Shown here: positions 1-9,309 of the stretch, in pieces
Position numbering within the stretch: position 1 is the stretch's first letter
How the letters are laid out: each line of letters starts with the position of its first letter
DNA from: Pseudomonadota bacterium
GTDB lineage: Bacteria > Pseudomonadota > Gammaproteobacteria > Burkholderiales > Casimicrobiaceae
Length of the DNA: 64,000 nt
Reading direction: 5' to 3'
Assembly: GCA_018241745.1 (NCBI GenBank)
Contig: JAFEDG010000157.1
Span: forward strand, 1 to 64,000
Notes under the pieces: model-generated
Seen by the model: the letters and a program-made list of their open reading frames with translations, nothing else
Databases searched by the model: none
Told to the model about the DNA's origin: nothing
Position numbers and translations under genes: made by a program

Positions 1-40
1 GTTGCCCAAGGGTCCCCTCGAGGCCTGGCTCGGCTACTGA
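1..40 (+). CDS. C-terminal end of a TctB-type tricarboxylate transporter small subunit (partial)
   Basis: Only the last 12 codons are present, reading LPKGPLEAWLGY and ending in TGA at 38-40. A proline/glycine-rich tail of this kind is usual for TctB, the small four-helix membrane subunit of tripartite tricarboxylate transporters. The position just upstream of tctA on the same strand supports the call. The fragment is too short for a firm identification. Confidence 0.55.
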   Translation, partial: LPKGPLEAWLGY

Positions 41-126
41 TCGGCTGCACGCTCCCGGCGCCGGCGTGATGCCGGTCGCCGCGAGCGGGCACCGGACCCC
101 GCACGCTCCAACCCGAGAGTCCTAAA

Positions 127-1653
127 GTGGATGACCTCAGCAATCTGCTGCACGGCTTCGCCGTCGCGCTGACGTTCAAGAACTTCCTGTTCATGCTGGT
201 CGGCATCTTCCTCGGGGTGCTGATAGGCGTGCTGCCGGGCCTCGGCGGCGCCAACGGCGTTGCCATCCTGCTGCCGCTCACGTTCTCGATGCCGCCGACG
301 TCGGCGATCATCATGCTGTCGTGCATCTACTGGGGTGCGCTGTTCGGTGGCGCCATCACGTCGATCCTGTTCAACATCCCGGGCGAGCCATGGTCGGTGG
401 CCACGACATTCGACGGGTTCCCGATGGCGCAGAAGGGTCGCGCGGGCGAGGCGCTGACCGCCGCGTTCACGTCGTCGTTCGTCGGCGCGCTGTTCGCGGT
501 GATCATGATCACGTTCCTCGCGCCGGTGATCGCCAAGTTCGCGCTCAACTTCGGCCCGCCCGAGTACTTCGCGATCCAGCTGCTGACGTTCTGCAGCTTC
601 GTCGGCATGGGCCGTGAGCCGCCTGCGAAGACGATCGCCGCGATGATGATCGGCTTCGCGCTCGCCGCCGTCGGCCTCGATACGGTGACCGGCACGTTGC
701 GGATGACGTACGGCTACACGGACCTGCTGCAGGGCTTCGATTTCCTGATCGCCGTCATCGGCCTGTTCGGCCTGGGCGAGATCCTGCTGACGATGGAAGA
801 AGGCCTGTCGTTCAAGGGCAAGAGCGGCAGGATCGACCCGAAGGTCGTGCTGAAGACGTGGCGCGAGCTGCCGCGTTACTGGGCGACCAGCTTGCGCGCG
901 TGCCTCGTCGGCTGCTGGATGGGCGTGACGCCGGGCGGCGCAACGCCGGCGTCGTTCATGAGCTACGGGATCGCGCGCCGCTTCGCGAAGAACGGCAAGA
1001 ACTTCGGCGAGGGCGAGATCGAGGGCGTCGTCGCGCCGGAAACGGCCGCGCACGCCGCCGGTACCAGCGCGCTGCTGCCGATGCTGACGCTGGGCATCCC
1101 CGGCTCGCCGACGGCCGCCGTGCTGCTGGGCGGCCTGCTGATCTGGGGCCTGCAGCCGGGGCCGCTGCTGTTCGTCGAGAAGCCGGACTTCGTCTGGGGG
1201 CTGATCGCGTCGATGTACCTCGGCAACATCGTCGGCCTGCTCGTCGTGCTGACGACGGTGCCGTGGTGGGCGGCCATCCTGCGGATCCCGTTCTCGATCA
1301 TCGCGCCGATCATCGTCGTCATCTGCGCGATCGGCGCCTACACGGTCCACAACAAGCTGTTCGACGTCTACATGATGATCGTGTTCGGCATCATCGGGTA
1401 CACGTTCAAGAAGCTGAAGTACCCGCTCGCGCCGTTCGTGCTGGCGCTGGTGCTCGGCGACACGGCGGAGACCGCGTTCCGGCAGTCGATGCTCGCGTCG
1501 GGCGGCAGCCTCGCCGTGTTCTTCTCGAACAAGCTCGTCGGCAGCATCGTGACGCTCGCGCTGGTGATCCTCGCCTGGCCGCTCATCGCCAGGCTGATCA
1601 GCCTGGGTCGCAAGTCCGGCGGGCCGGGCGGCGGGACGCCAGCCGCCGCGTAG
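127..1653 (+). CDS. tctA: Tripartite tricarboxylate transporter large permease TctA
   Basis: Inner-membrane permease of 508 residues that imports a di- or tricarboxylate delivered by a periplasmic TctC-type binding protein. It is almost all hydrophobic helices and carries the glycine-rich TctA hallmarks: GxLPGLGG near residue 35, GEPWSVATTFDG near residue 90 and LTLGIPGSPTAAVLLGGL near residue 320. The length is normal for the family. The start is GTG at 127; the ATG four bases further on is out of frame. It follows the tctB end by 86 bases, so the two are probably co-transcribed. No TctC gene is in view. The neighbouring malonyl-CoA synthetase suggests malonate or a related dicarboxylate as substrate, which is inference. 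Confidence 0.93.
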   Translation: MDDLSNLLHGFAVALTFKNFLFMLVGIFLGVLIGVLPGLGGANGVAILLPLTFSMPPTSAIIMLSCIYWGALFGGAITSILFNIPGEPWSVATTFDGFPMAQKGRAGEALTAAFTSSFVGALFAVIMITFLAPVIAKFALNFGPPEYFAIQLLTFCSFVGMGREPPAKTIAAMMIGFALAAVGLDTVTGTLRMTYGYTDLLQGFDFLIAVIGLFGLGEILLTMEEGLSFKGKSGRIDPKVVLKTWRELPRYWATSLRACLVGCWMGVTPGGATPASFMSYGIARRFAKNGKNFGEGEIEGVVAPETAAHAAGTSALLPMLTLGIPGSPTAAVLLGGLLIWGLQPGPLLFVEKPDFVWGLIASMYLGNIVGLLVVLTTVPWWAAILRIPFSIIAPIIVVICAIGAYTVHNKLFDVYMMIVFGIIGYTFKKLKYPLAPFVLALVLGDTAETAFRQSMLASGGSLAVFFSNKLVGSIVTLALVILAWPLIARLISLGRKSGGPGGGTPAAA

Positions 1654-1660
1654 CCGCCGC

Positions 1661-3193
1661 TCAGGACGGCGCGCGCGGCCCCGCCGCGTCGCCGCCGTAG
1701 GTCGCGCGCAGCACGTTCTTCTGGACCTTGCCCATCGCGTTGCGGGGCAGGTCGCGCGCGAACACGACGCGCTTCGGCACCTTGAAGCGCGCGATGTCGG
1801 CCTTCAGCGTCGCGATGACGCCCGCTTCCGTGAGGCCGTGCCCTTCGCGCGCCACGATCACGGCGAGCACCGCCTCGCCGAAATCCGCGTCGGGGATGCC
1901 GACGACCGCCGACTCCACGACGCCCGGCAACGCGTCGAGGTGCTCCTCGATTTCCTTCGGATAGATGTTGAGACCGCCGCTGATGATCAGGTCCTTCGCG
2001 CGGCCGACGATCGTCAGGTAACCGTCCGCGGCGAGCCGGCCCATGTCGCCGGTGCGGAACCAGCCGTCGGCGGTGAATTCCTCGCGCGTGCGCTCCGGCA
2101 GCCGCCAGTAGCCCGCGAAGACGTTGGGCCCGCGTACCTCGATGGCGCCGACGACGTCGGGACCGCAGGCACGGCCGTCGCCGTCGACGACGCGCACGTC
2201 GACGCCCGGAAGCGCCGGCCCGACCGTGCCACCACGGCGCTCGCCACGCAGCGGGTTGGACGTGTTCATGCCGGTTTCGGTCATGCCGTAGCGCTCGAGG
2301 ATGCGCACGCCCGTGCGCTGCTCGAACTCGGCGAACGTCTCGGGCAGCAGCGGCGCGGACCCGGACACGTAGAGGCGCGGGTGCGCAGCCGCCTCGCGCG
2401 TGAACGACGGCTCGGCGAGCAGTCGCGTGTAGAACGTCGGCACGCCCATCATCACGGTCGCATGGGGCAGGTGCGACACGACGTCCTTCGCGTCGAACTT
2501 GTCGAGCCACAGCATCCGGCCGCCGGACAGCAGCGCGCAGTGCACCGCGACGAACAGGCCGTGCACGTGGTACACGGGCAGCGCGTGCAGCAGCACGTCG
2601 CCGCGCGTGAAGCCCCATTGGTCGACGAGCGTCAACGCGTTGCTGCCGAGGTTGCGGTGCGTCAGCATCGCGCCCTTGGCCCGGCCCGTCGTGCCGGACG
2701 TATACAGGATCGCCGCGAGGTCGTCGGCGGCGCGTGGCACCGTCGCGAACACGGTGTCGCAGCGCGCCGCGCGGTCCATCAGCTCGCCGCCCTGCGCGTC
2801 GAGCGTCAGGACCACCGGCTTCGCCGGCAACTGCTCGGCCAGCGTGGCGATGACGCCGAGCGCCTGGTCACGGCACACGATCACGCGCGGCTCGGCGTCG
2901 CGGAAGAAATGGTCGAGCTCGCTCTTCTGGTACGCGGTGTTGAGCGGGAGGTAGACGAGGCCGGCGCGCAGGCACCCGAGGTACAGCGCGAGCACCTGCC
3001 AGTGCTTGTCGACCTGCACGGCAACGCGATCGCCGGGCACGCACCCCGCCGCGGCCAGCGCGTGCGCGACCTGCGCCGACATGCGCTCGAGCGTCGCGTA
3101 GTCGACCGCCGGGCCGCCCGGCACGACGAGGCAGGGCTGCGTACGTTCGGCGGGGAAGTGGCGTTCGACCAGCGTGTAGAGATTGGCGTCCAT
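1661..3193 (-). CDS. matB: Malonyl-CoA synthetase (acyl-CoA synthetase family)
   Basis: A 510-residue adenylate-forming enzyme predicted to turn malonate, CoA and ATP into malonyl-CoA in the cytoplasm. The AMP-binding loop YTSGTTGRAKG lies at residues 164-174. The ERYGMTETGMNTSNP stretch and the following GERRGGTVGPALPGV are typical of MatB rather than of long-chain acyl-CoA ligases. The GWFRTGD hinge and a C-terminal lysine in NAMGKVQKN complete the fold. It converges on tctA with 7 bases between stop codons and diverges from the malonate-decarboxylase-like gene at 3264. Substrate specificity is inferred from motif and context; a broader dicarboxylate or acyl substrate is possible. Confidence 0.85.
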   Translation of the reverse strand: MDANLYTLVERHFPAERTQPCLVVPGGPAVDYATLERMSAQVAHALAAAGCVPGDRVAVQVDKHWQVLALYLGCLRAGLVYLPLNTAYQKSELDHFFRDAEPRVIVCRDQALGVIATLAEQLPAKPVVLTLDAQGGELMDRAARCDTVFATVPRAADDLAAILYTSGTTGRAKGAMLTHRNLGSNALTLVDQWGFTRGDVLLHALPVYHVHGLFVAVHCALLSGGRMLWLDKFDAKDVVSHLPHATVMMGVPTFYTRLLAEPSFTREAAAHPRLYVSGSAPLLPETFAEFEQRTGVRILERYGMTETGMNTSNPLRGERRGGTVGPALPGVDVRVVDGDGRACGPDVVGAIEVRGPNVFAGYWRLPERTREEFTADGWFRTGDMGRLAADGYLTIVGRAKDLIISGGLNIYPKEIEEHLDALPGVVESAVVGIPDADFGEAVLAVIVAREGHGLTEAGVIATLKADIARFKVPKRVVFARDLPRNAMGKVQKNVLRATYGGDAAGPRAPS

Positions 3194-3263
3194 CGGCAGC
3201 TCGCGTGTTAGTGTGCGCGGCGGCATCACGCGCGCCGCGATTATCCCCGAACCTCGCCCCCGC

Positions 3264-4499
3264 ATGGACGAATCACCGCACACACCGCGAGGCTGGCTCG
3301 TCGCGCTGGCGGACGATGCTGGCGTCGAGTGGTTCGCGGCGGCCGGCGCCAGTCCGTGGCTCGGGCGCTACGGCATCGCGCCGCGCGACGACGATGGCAT
3401 CGTTGCCGCGCGCGTCGCGATCGACGGGCAGCCGTTCCTCGTCGCGGTGCAGGATGCGTCGTTCCTGGGCGGCAGTGTCGGCGAGCGGCACGGCCGCCAT
3501 CTTGCGGCGTTGCTCGCTTCTGCGCGCGCGACGCGCACCGCTGTCGTGCTGCTGCTCGCTTCGGGTGGCGTGCGACTGCACGAGGCGAATCCGGCGGAAG
3601 TCGCGCTTGCGGCAGCGTTGCGCGAGCTCGTCGCGACGCGGGCGGCGGGCGTACCCGTGCTCGGCATCGCGATCGGCGACGTCTTCGGGGGCGCCTCGGT
3701 GCTTGCGTGCGCGACGACCCGGCTTGCGATGGTCCCGGGCGCGCGGCTGGGCCTGTCGGGACCCAAGGTCATCGCCCAGGCCCGCGGTCGTAGCGAGATC
3801 GATCCCGACGACGCCGCGGGTCTCGGCGCGTTGTTCGGCACCGAGGCGCGCGCCGCGGCGGGCGCAGTGGACTTGCTGGAACCACGCGCGCCGTCGCTGC
3901 GCGCATGGTGCATCCATCACGCTGCCGCGGCGTTGCCGTTGGCCGACGCCGTCGCGGCCATGCAACGGCCGCTGGCGGCTGCGCTTCCGCTCGCGTGCGC
4001 GCCGCGCCTCGCTGTCGACGCCGACGGCCGCGTGGACGTCCCGGCCGTGGGTGGCGCGGTGGACGCGACCGCGCTCTGCGCGCTCGACGCCGCGCTGCTC
4101 GCGTTGCCGCCGGCCGCGCGCACCGTGGTCCTGCACGAGGACAGCGCCGGGCACGACGTCTCGCGTGCAGCCGAAGCGATGCTGCTGTCGCGCTACCTCG
4201 CGCATCACGCGACGGTGCTCGGCCTGCTGCGCGCCAAGGGGCTGCGCCTCGCGGGTGTCGTCGACGGCACGGGGCACAGCGCCGCGTTTTTCGCCAACGC
4301 GCTGCAGGCGGACGAGCTGTACGTCGCGCCGACCGCGCGAGTGGTCGCGATGGAACCGGCGGCGCTCGCGCGCGTCATCGGCGTACCCGCCGCGACGGTC
4401 GAGGCGCGGACCGCGGACGATCCGCTGCTGGGCCACGCGGCGCAGCACCTCGTCACGCTGGGGGCCGCGCACGCGTTGCCGGCCTCCGGGCTCCCGTGA
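3264..4499 (+). CDS. Compact fusion resembling malonate decarboxylase beta and gamma subunits (MdcD-MdcE)
   Basis: A 411-residue protein with two carboxyltransferase-like halves. The first half resembles MdcD: GASPWLGRYGIAP, then DASFLGGSVGERHG, LLASGGVRLHEAN and a GLSGPKVI segment near residue 170. The second half (from about residue 250) resembles MdcE, with HSAAFFANALQAD where MdcE has its SGG(F)I(T)SG loop. Fused MdcDE proteins, as I recall, exceed 500 residues, so this one is short. The other malonate decarboxylase genes (mdcA, mdcC, mdcB, mdcG) are not nearby. It may therefore act on a CoA thioester or have changed function. It overlaps the histidine kinase start by GTGA, so the two are translationally coupled. 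Confidence 0.6.
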   Translation: MDESPHTPRGWLVALADDAGVEWFAAAGASPWLGRYGIAPRDDDGIVAARVAIDGQPFLVAVQDASFLGGSVGERHGRHLAALLASARATRTAVVLLLASGGVRLHEANPAEVALAAALRELVATRAAGVPVLGIAIGDVFGGASVLACATTRLAMVPGARLGLSGPKVIAQARGRSEIDPDDAAGLGALFGTEARAAAGAVDLLEPRAPSLRAWCIHHAAAALPLADAVAAMQRPLAAALPLACAPRLAVDADGRVDVPAVGGAVDATALCALDAALLALPPAARTVVLHEDSAGHDVSRAAEAMLLSRYLAHHATVLGLLRAKGLRLAGVVDGTGHSAAFFANALQADELYVAPTARVVAMEPAALARVIGVPAATVEARTADDPLLGHAAQHLVTLGAAHALPASGLP

Positions 4500-6442
4500 A
4501 ACGCGGCTCGCGCGGCAGGCACGCCGGCGTCGCGTGGGCACTGTGCGCCGCCCTCGCGGTGTCCCCGGCGTTGGCGCAGACGACGCCCGGCGTGCCGGCG
4601 CACGCGGTGGCACCTGCACCGGCACCCGCACCGGCACCCGTGCCGTGGCATGTGCTCGTGCTGAACGCGTCGGACCCGACGCTGCCCGCGTTCATCCAGC
4701 TCGACACCGCAATGCGCGGTGCACTCACCGCGCCGGGCCGGCATCCGGTCGAGATCTTCACCGAAACGCTCGACATGTTCCGCTTCCCGCGCGAACAGGT
4801 CGAAGCCCAGCTCCGGGCGTTGCTCGCGGCCAAGTACGCACGCGAGCACATCGACGTGGTCGTCGCCGTGGCGGGCCCGGCGCTGGAGTTCGCGCTGGCG
4901 CATCGCGCCGAGCTGTGGCCCGCGGCGCGCATCGTGTTCCATTCCGTGGTCCCGGGCGAACTCGAGCGCGTGCGCCGCGAGCCGCGGGTGACGGGCATCC
5001 CGGTGCGCTACGACTACACCGGTGCCGTCGATCTCGCGCGACGCCTCGATCCCGCGACCCGGCGCGTCGTGGTCATCGGCGGTACCAGTGATTACGACCG
5101 GACGATGATCGACGAGGCGCGGCGCCAGCTGGCCACGCCGCCGCCGGGCGTCGCGATCGAGTACTGGACCGCCGCGGACGTCAACCAGCTCGTCGCCGAC
5201 GCCGCGCGCCTGGGCCGCCACGATGCGATCCTCTACACGACGGTGTTCCGCGACACGACCGGCCGCACGTTCATTCCGCGCGAAGTGCTGCGGCGCGTCG
5301 CCACGGCCTCGCCGGCGCCGGTGTTCAGCGTGATGGACACCTACCTGGGCGCCGGCATGACGGCCGGCTCGGTCGACGGCTTTGCCGATCGCGGCAGGCG
5401 TACCGCCGACGCGATTCAGATGCTGATGTCGTCGCCGCCGGGGACCGAGGTGCCGGTCTATGGTGCGGCGCCGGCGCGTTGCATCGCGGATGCGTCGAAT
5501 CTCCTCGCGCATCGCTTGCCGCAGGACGCCCTCCCCGACGATTGCGCCGTCGCGTTCGAGCCGCCGTCGCTGTGGCGCGAATACCGCTGGTACGTGATCG
5601 CGGCGCTGACTGCCGTGATCGGGCAGGCGCTGCTGATCGTGGCGCTGGTCCTGCAACGGCGCGCGCGCCGCCGCGCCGAGGTGGACGCACGCCATCGCCG
5701 CGCCGAGCTCGCCCACGCATCGCGCCTCGCGCTGGCGGGGGAACTGACGGCGTCGATCGCGCACGAGATGAACCAGCCGCTTGGCGCGATGCTGGCGAAT
5801 GCCGGCGCGGCCGAGAAGCTGCTCGAGGCGCGAGAGGTCGACCGGAACGAACTCGTGGCGATCGTCGACGACATCCGGCGCGACAGCCTGCGTGCGCGCG
5901 ACATCATCGTGCGCGTACGCGGCCTCGTCACGGCCGGCGAGGTCGCGCGCGAAGAAGTCGACCTGGTCGCGCTGGTGGCCGATACCGTGCGGCTCATCGG
6001 CGGCGAGGCGCGGCGACGCCAGGCGGTCCTCGCGTGGACGAGCGGCGTGCCGACGCTCGTCGCGCACGTGGACCGCATCCAGGTCCAGCAGGTCATCGTG
6101 ATACTGTGCATGAACGCGCTGGACGCGATGGCCGAGGTGCCGGTGTCGCGGCGGCGGGTGACGATCGACGTGCAGCGCGCAGCCCGGGGTGGCGTCGACA
6201 TCGTCGTGGCGGACCAGGGGCCGGGCATCGCGCCTGACGCGCTGCCGCACATCTTCGACTCATTCTTCTCGACCAAGCGCCAGGGCATGGGATTGGGACT
6301 GTCGATCGCGCGCAGCATCGTCGATGCACATGGCGGCAAGCTCGACGCGACCAACGGTGAAGCGGGGGGTGCGCGCTTCACGTTGCACCTGCCGCCCGCG
6401 GCCGCGGCACCGGACGCGTGGACCGCGGCAGGGCCACGATGA
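4496..6442 (+). CDS. Sensor histidine kinase with an ABC-type substrate-binding sensor domain
   Basis: A membrane sensor kinase of 648 residues starting at GTG 4496, overlapping the upstream stop. Residues 1-28 form a signal peptide ending in SPALAQ, followed by a PAPAPAP linker. Residues about 50-350 form a periplasmic domain like ABC_sub_bind proteins. A transmembrane helix lies at about 364-386. The HisKA box SIAHEMNQPLG puts the phosphorylated histidine at residue 423. The ATPase domain shows N, G1 (ADQGPGIAP) and G2 (GMGLGLSIARS) boxes. It overlaps the regulator at 6439 by ATGA, so that regulator is its likely partner. The signal is plausibly the carboxylate handled by the neighbouring genes. 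Confidence 0.9.
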   Translation: MKRGSRGRHAGVAWALCAALAVSPALAQTTPGVPAHAVAPAPAPAPAPVPWHVLVLNASDPTLPAFIQLDTAMRGALTAPGRHPVEIFTETLDMFRFPREQVEAQLRALLAAKYAREHIDVVVAVAGPALEFALAHRAELWPAARIVFHSVVPGELERVRREPRVTGIPVRYDYTGAVDLARRLDPATRRVVVIGGTSDYDRTMIDEARRQLATPPPGVAIEYWTAADVNQLVADAARLGRHDAILYTTVFRDTTGRTFIPREVLRRVATASPAPVFSVMDTYLGAGMTAGSVDGFADRGRRTADAIQMLMSSPPGTEVPVYGAAPARCIADASNLLAHRLPQDALPDDCAVAFEPPSLWREYRWYVIAALTAVIGQALLIVALVLQRRARRRAEVDARHRRAELAHASRLALAGELTASIAHEMNQPLGAMLANAGAAEKLLEAREVDRNELVAIVDDIRRDSLRARDIIVRVRGLVTAGEVAREEVDLVALVADTVRLIGGEARRRQAVLAWTSGVPTLVAHVDRIQVQQVIVILCMNALDAMAEVPVSRRRVTIDVQRAARGGVDIVVADQGPGIAPDALPHIFDSFFSTKRQGMGLGLSIARSIVDAHGGKLDATNGEAGGARFTLHLPPAAAAPDAWTAAGPR

Positions 6443-7068
6443 GCGCCAGTGCCGCCGCGGTCGTCCACGTCGTCGACGACGACGCATCGATGCGGACGGG
6501 GGTTGCGCGGCTGTTGCGCGTCCACGGCTACGACGTCCGCGAGTACACGTCTGCGGGCCATTTCCTGCTCGCGCCCCCGCGGGACCATGCCGGCTGCATC
6601 CTGCTGGACCTCAGCATGCCCGGACCGAGCGGACTCGAGCTGCAGGCGGCACTCGCCGAGCTCCCGTCATCGTTGCCGATCGTGTTTCTGACGGGGCGCG
6701 GCGACGTTGCCTCGAGCGTGCGCGCGATGAAGGCGGGCGCCGTCGATTTCCTGACCAAGCCCGTGGACCCGGAATTGTTGCTGCAGGCCGTGCAGACGGC
6801 CCTGGCGCGCGGCGAAGTTGCGCGGCGCGACGGCGCTGCACGTGCTGCGGCGCAGCGCGCGTATGCACAGCTCACCGAACGCGAGCGCCAGGTACTCGCG
6901 GGCGTCGTGGCCGGCCAGCTCAACAAGCAGATCGCCGCGGTGCTCGGCATTGCGGAACGCACGGTCAAGATGCATCGCGCACAAGTCATGCAGAAGATGG
7001 ACGTGGCGTCGGTCGCCGACCTCGTGCGCCTGATGTCGACGCTGGAACGCGGCGGCGGCGCGCGCTGA
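6439..7068 (+). CDS. FixJ/NarL-type response regulator
   Basis: A 209-residue regulator with an N-terminal receiver domain (acidic pocket VVDDD, phosphoacceptor Asp57 in LLDLSMPG, Lys107 in FLTKPVD) and a C-terminal LuxR-type helix-turn-helix (LTERERQVLAGVVAGQLNKQ, then ERTVKMHR). The ATG at 6439 lies inside the kinase stop codon, so kinase and regulator are made together. It is the probable transcriptional output of the kinase; targets cannot be read from the window, although tctA and matB are obvious candidates. Confidence 0.93.
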   Translation: MSASAAAVVHVVDDDASMRTGVARLLRVHGYDVREYTSAGHFLLAPPRDHAGCILLDLSMPGPSGLELQAALAELPSSLPIVFLTGRGDVASSVRAMKAGAVDFLTKPVDPELLLQAVQTALARGEVARRDGAARAAAQRAYAQLTERERQVLAGVVAGQLNKQIAAVLGIAERTVKMHRAQVMQKMDVASVADLVRLMSTLERGGGAR

Positions 7069-7165
7069 CCTGCACCTACGGGCAGTCCTCGCGGCACTAT
7101 CGACCGATGGCGCGCCCGGCGTGCCGGCAGGATGATCGGGGACCGTCACCCGCCCACGCCGCCCC

Positions 7166-7546
7166 TTGACGCAGGAGCCCAGCCCCGCCACGGGGAACGA
7201 ACGCCGCGTGATCGTGGTCGACGACGATGCGAGCATGCGGCGAGCAATCCGGAGGGTGCTGCGGATGGAAGGTTATGCGATCGACGACTACGCGTCCGCC
7301 GAGGACGCCGACGCCGGCGGCATCGACGCGCGCGTGCATTGCCTCGTGCTGGACGTCCACCTGCCGGGGCGCTCCGGGATTGCGCTGTGGGAGGGCCTCG
7401 CTCCGGATGCGCGGCCGCCGACGGTGTTCATCACGGCGTTCGACGACGCGCGCCTTCGCGAGCGCGTCGATCGCGCGTGCGGCTGGCTGGCGAAGCCGTT
7501 CGCCGGCGACGCGCTCGTGCGGGCGATCGCCCGCGTCGCATGCTGA
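7166..7546 (+). CDS. Receiver-only response regulator
   Basis: A 126-residue protein that is only a CheY-like receiver: VVDDDASMRR, phosphoacceptor Asp63 in VLDVHLPGRSG and Lys110 in WLAKPF. The sequence is FixJ-like but no DNA-binding domain follows. The only start that keeps the whole domain is TTG at 7166, 97 bases after the FixJ-type gene; an internal GTG at the first strand would cut it tight. It may act as a phosphate sink or a second output of the kinase. Alternatively it is the remnant of a regulator that lost its output domain. Confidence 0.75.
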   Translation: MTQEPSPATGNERRVIVVDDDASMRRAIRRVLRMEGYAIDDYASAEDADAGGIDARVHCLVLDVHLPGRSGIALWEGLAPDARPPTVFITAFDDARLRERVDRACGWLAKPFAGDALVRAIARVAC

Positions 7547-7691
7547 CGGTGAAACGCGGCGACACCGCCATGACGATCTTCCACGCACGGCGAGCGCAGC
7601 GAGCCTCAGCGGGCAGCGGCGTTCTCGCGTATCCTGCACGCCCGGCCGCCGCACGCCGGGCAGTTCGTTCCATCCCCTGAAGGAGTTGCGC

Positions 7692-9269
7692 ATGGCCAAG
7701 ACCCCAGCCGCCCAGAGCGACAAGCCGAACATCCTCGTCATTTTTGGCGACGACATCGGCATGTGGAATGTAGGTGCGTACACGCACGGCATGATGGGCA
7801 AGACGCCCAATATCGACAGCATCGCGCACGAGGGCATCCTCTTCACGGACCATTACGGCCAGCCGAGCTGCACGGCGGGGCGCGCCGCGTTCATCATGGG
7901 CCAGCTCCCCGTGCGTACCGGCATGACGACGATCGGCATCCCGGGCTCGACGCGCGGCATCCAGAAGCAGGATCCGACGCTCGCCGAGGTGCTGAAGGCG
8001 GCCGGCTACGTCACCGGCCAATTCGGCAAGAACCACCTCGGCGATCGCAACGAGTTCCTGCCGACGGTGCACGGCTTCGACGAGTGGTTCGGCAACCTCT
8101 ACCACCTCAATGCGGAAGAGGAACCGGAGGAGCTCGATTACCCGGGCCAGAAGAACCCGGACTACAAGAAGAAGTTCGGCCCGCGCGGCGTGCTGCACGC
8201 CTGGGCCACCGACAAGGACGACAAGACGACGGACCCCAAGTTCGGCAAGGTCGGCAAGCAGAAGATCCAGGATACGGGTCCGCTGACGCGCAAGCGGATG
8301 GAGACGTTCGACAAGGAAGTCGTCGACAAGACGCTGGACTGGATGGACCGCGCGAACAAGACTGGCAAGCCGTGGTTCTGCTGGTTCAATTCGACCGCGA
8401 TCCACATCTGGTCGCACCCGCAGAAGAAGTACGTGCAGAAGGCGGTCGACGAAGGTCGCTCGGAAACCGACGTCGTGCGTGCCAAGATGCTCGAGCACGA
8501 CGAGCACGTGGGCATGCTGCTCAAGAAGCTCGAGCAGATGGGCGTGGACGACAACACGATCGTCATCTACACGACCGACAACGGCAACGAGATGATGATG
8601 TGGCCCGACGGCGGCTACGCCCCGTTCCGCGGCGAGAAGGGGACGACGTGGGAAGGCGGCGTCCGCGTGCCTTGCCTCGCCCGCTGGAAGGCGAAGATCC
8701 CGCCGCACAGCGTGTCCAACGGCATGCAGTCGCACGAGGACCTGTTCATGACGCTGGCCGTGGCCGCGGGCTTCCCCAACATCAAGGAACAACTGATGAA
8801 GGGCTACAAGGCTGCCAACGGCATGACGTACAAGGTCCACCTCGACGGGTACAACAACATCGACCACTGGACCGGCAAGTCGCCCAAGTCGGCGCGCCGC
8901 GAGTATTACTACTACGACGAGACCGACCTGATGGCCGTGCGCGTCGACGGCTGGAAGATGCACATCGGCGTCAAGAAGGACGGCAGCTGGTGGAACGAGA
9001 AGGCCTATCCCAGCGTGCCTTACCTCTTCAACCTGCTGATGGACCCGATGGAGAAGATGGATCCGGAGTCGCCCGAATGGGGCTACATCGGTCGCAAGTT
9101 CTTTGCCCAGAAGATGTGGGCGCCGACGGCCGCAGGCCCGTTCCTGGCCGCGCACCTGAAGAGCCTGCAGGACTTCCCGCCCAGTCAGGGCGCGGATACG
9201 CTGAGCATGAAGAAGAACATCGAGATGGCGATGGCCAAGCTCGAATCACCGCACGGCAGCAGCAACTAG
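7692..9269 (+). CDS. Arylsulfatase (type I sulfatase, no signal peptide)
   Basis: A 525-residue sulfatase. The formylglycine site is Cys60 in C-T-A-G-R, matching C-x-A-x-R, so an anaerobic- or FGE-type maturase elsewhere is needed. Metal and sulfate ligands are visible: FGDDIG at residues 18-23, GKNHLG after residue 110, TDNGNE near residue 297 and GEKGTTWEGG soon after. There is no signal peptide, so it should act in the cytoplasm on imported sulfate esters, as Pseudomonas arylsulfatase does. The start ATG at 7692 has AAGGAG a few bases upstream. It is unlinked in function to its neighbours as far as can be seen. Confidence 0.9.
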   Translation: MAKTPAAQSDKPNILVIFGDDIGMWNVGAYTHGMMGKTPNIDSIAHEGILFTDHYGQPSCTAGRAAFIMGQLPVRTGMTTIGIPGSTRGIQKQDPTLAEVLKAAGYVTGQFGKNHLGDRNEFLPTVHGFDEWFGNLYHLNAEEEPEELDYPGQKNPDYKKKFGPRGVLHAWATDKDDKTTDPKFGKVGKQKIQDTGPLTRKRMETFDKEVVDKTLDWMDRANKTGKPWFCWFNSTAIHIWSHPQKKYVQKAVDEGRSETDVVRAKMLEHDEHVGMLLKKLEQMGVDDNTIVIYTTDNGNEMMMWPDGGYAPFRGEKGTTWEGGVRVPCLARWKAKIPPHSVSNGMQSHEDLFMTLAVAAGFPNIKEQLMKGYKAANGMTYKVHLDGYNNIDHWTGKSPKSARREYYYYDETDLMAVRVDGWKMHIGVKKDGSWWNEKAYPSVPYLFNLLMDPMEKMDPESPEWGYIGRKFFAQKMWAPTAAGPFLAAHLKSLQDFPPSQGADTLSMKKNIEMAMAKLESPHGSSN

Positions 9270-9309
9270 CCGCGCAAGGGGCCTGGTGCGCAGGGCCGGC
9301 CGCGGGGCG

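Noticed and set aside
34..3211. Long open frames antisense or out of frame to tctA and matB (for example 34-1350 minus and 1838-3211 plus)
   Set aside because: They are rich in Arg, Ala, Asp and His with no recognisable domains, as expected for shadow frames in high-GC coding DNA; the frames on the other strand carry clear family motifs.
4600..4660. Tandem GCACCGGCACCC-like repeat in the kinase gene
   Set aside because: It simply encodes a PAPAPAP linker after the signal peptide; no sign of a regulatory repeat.
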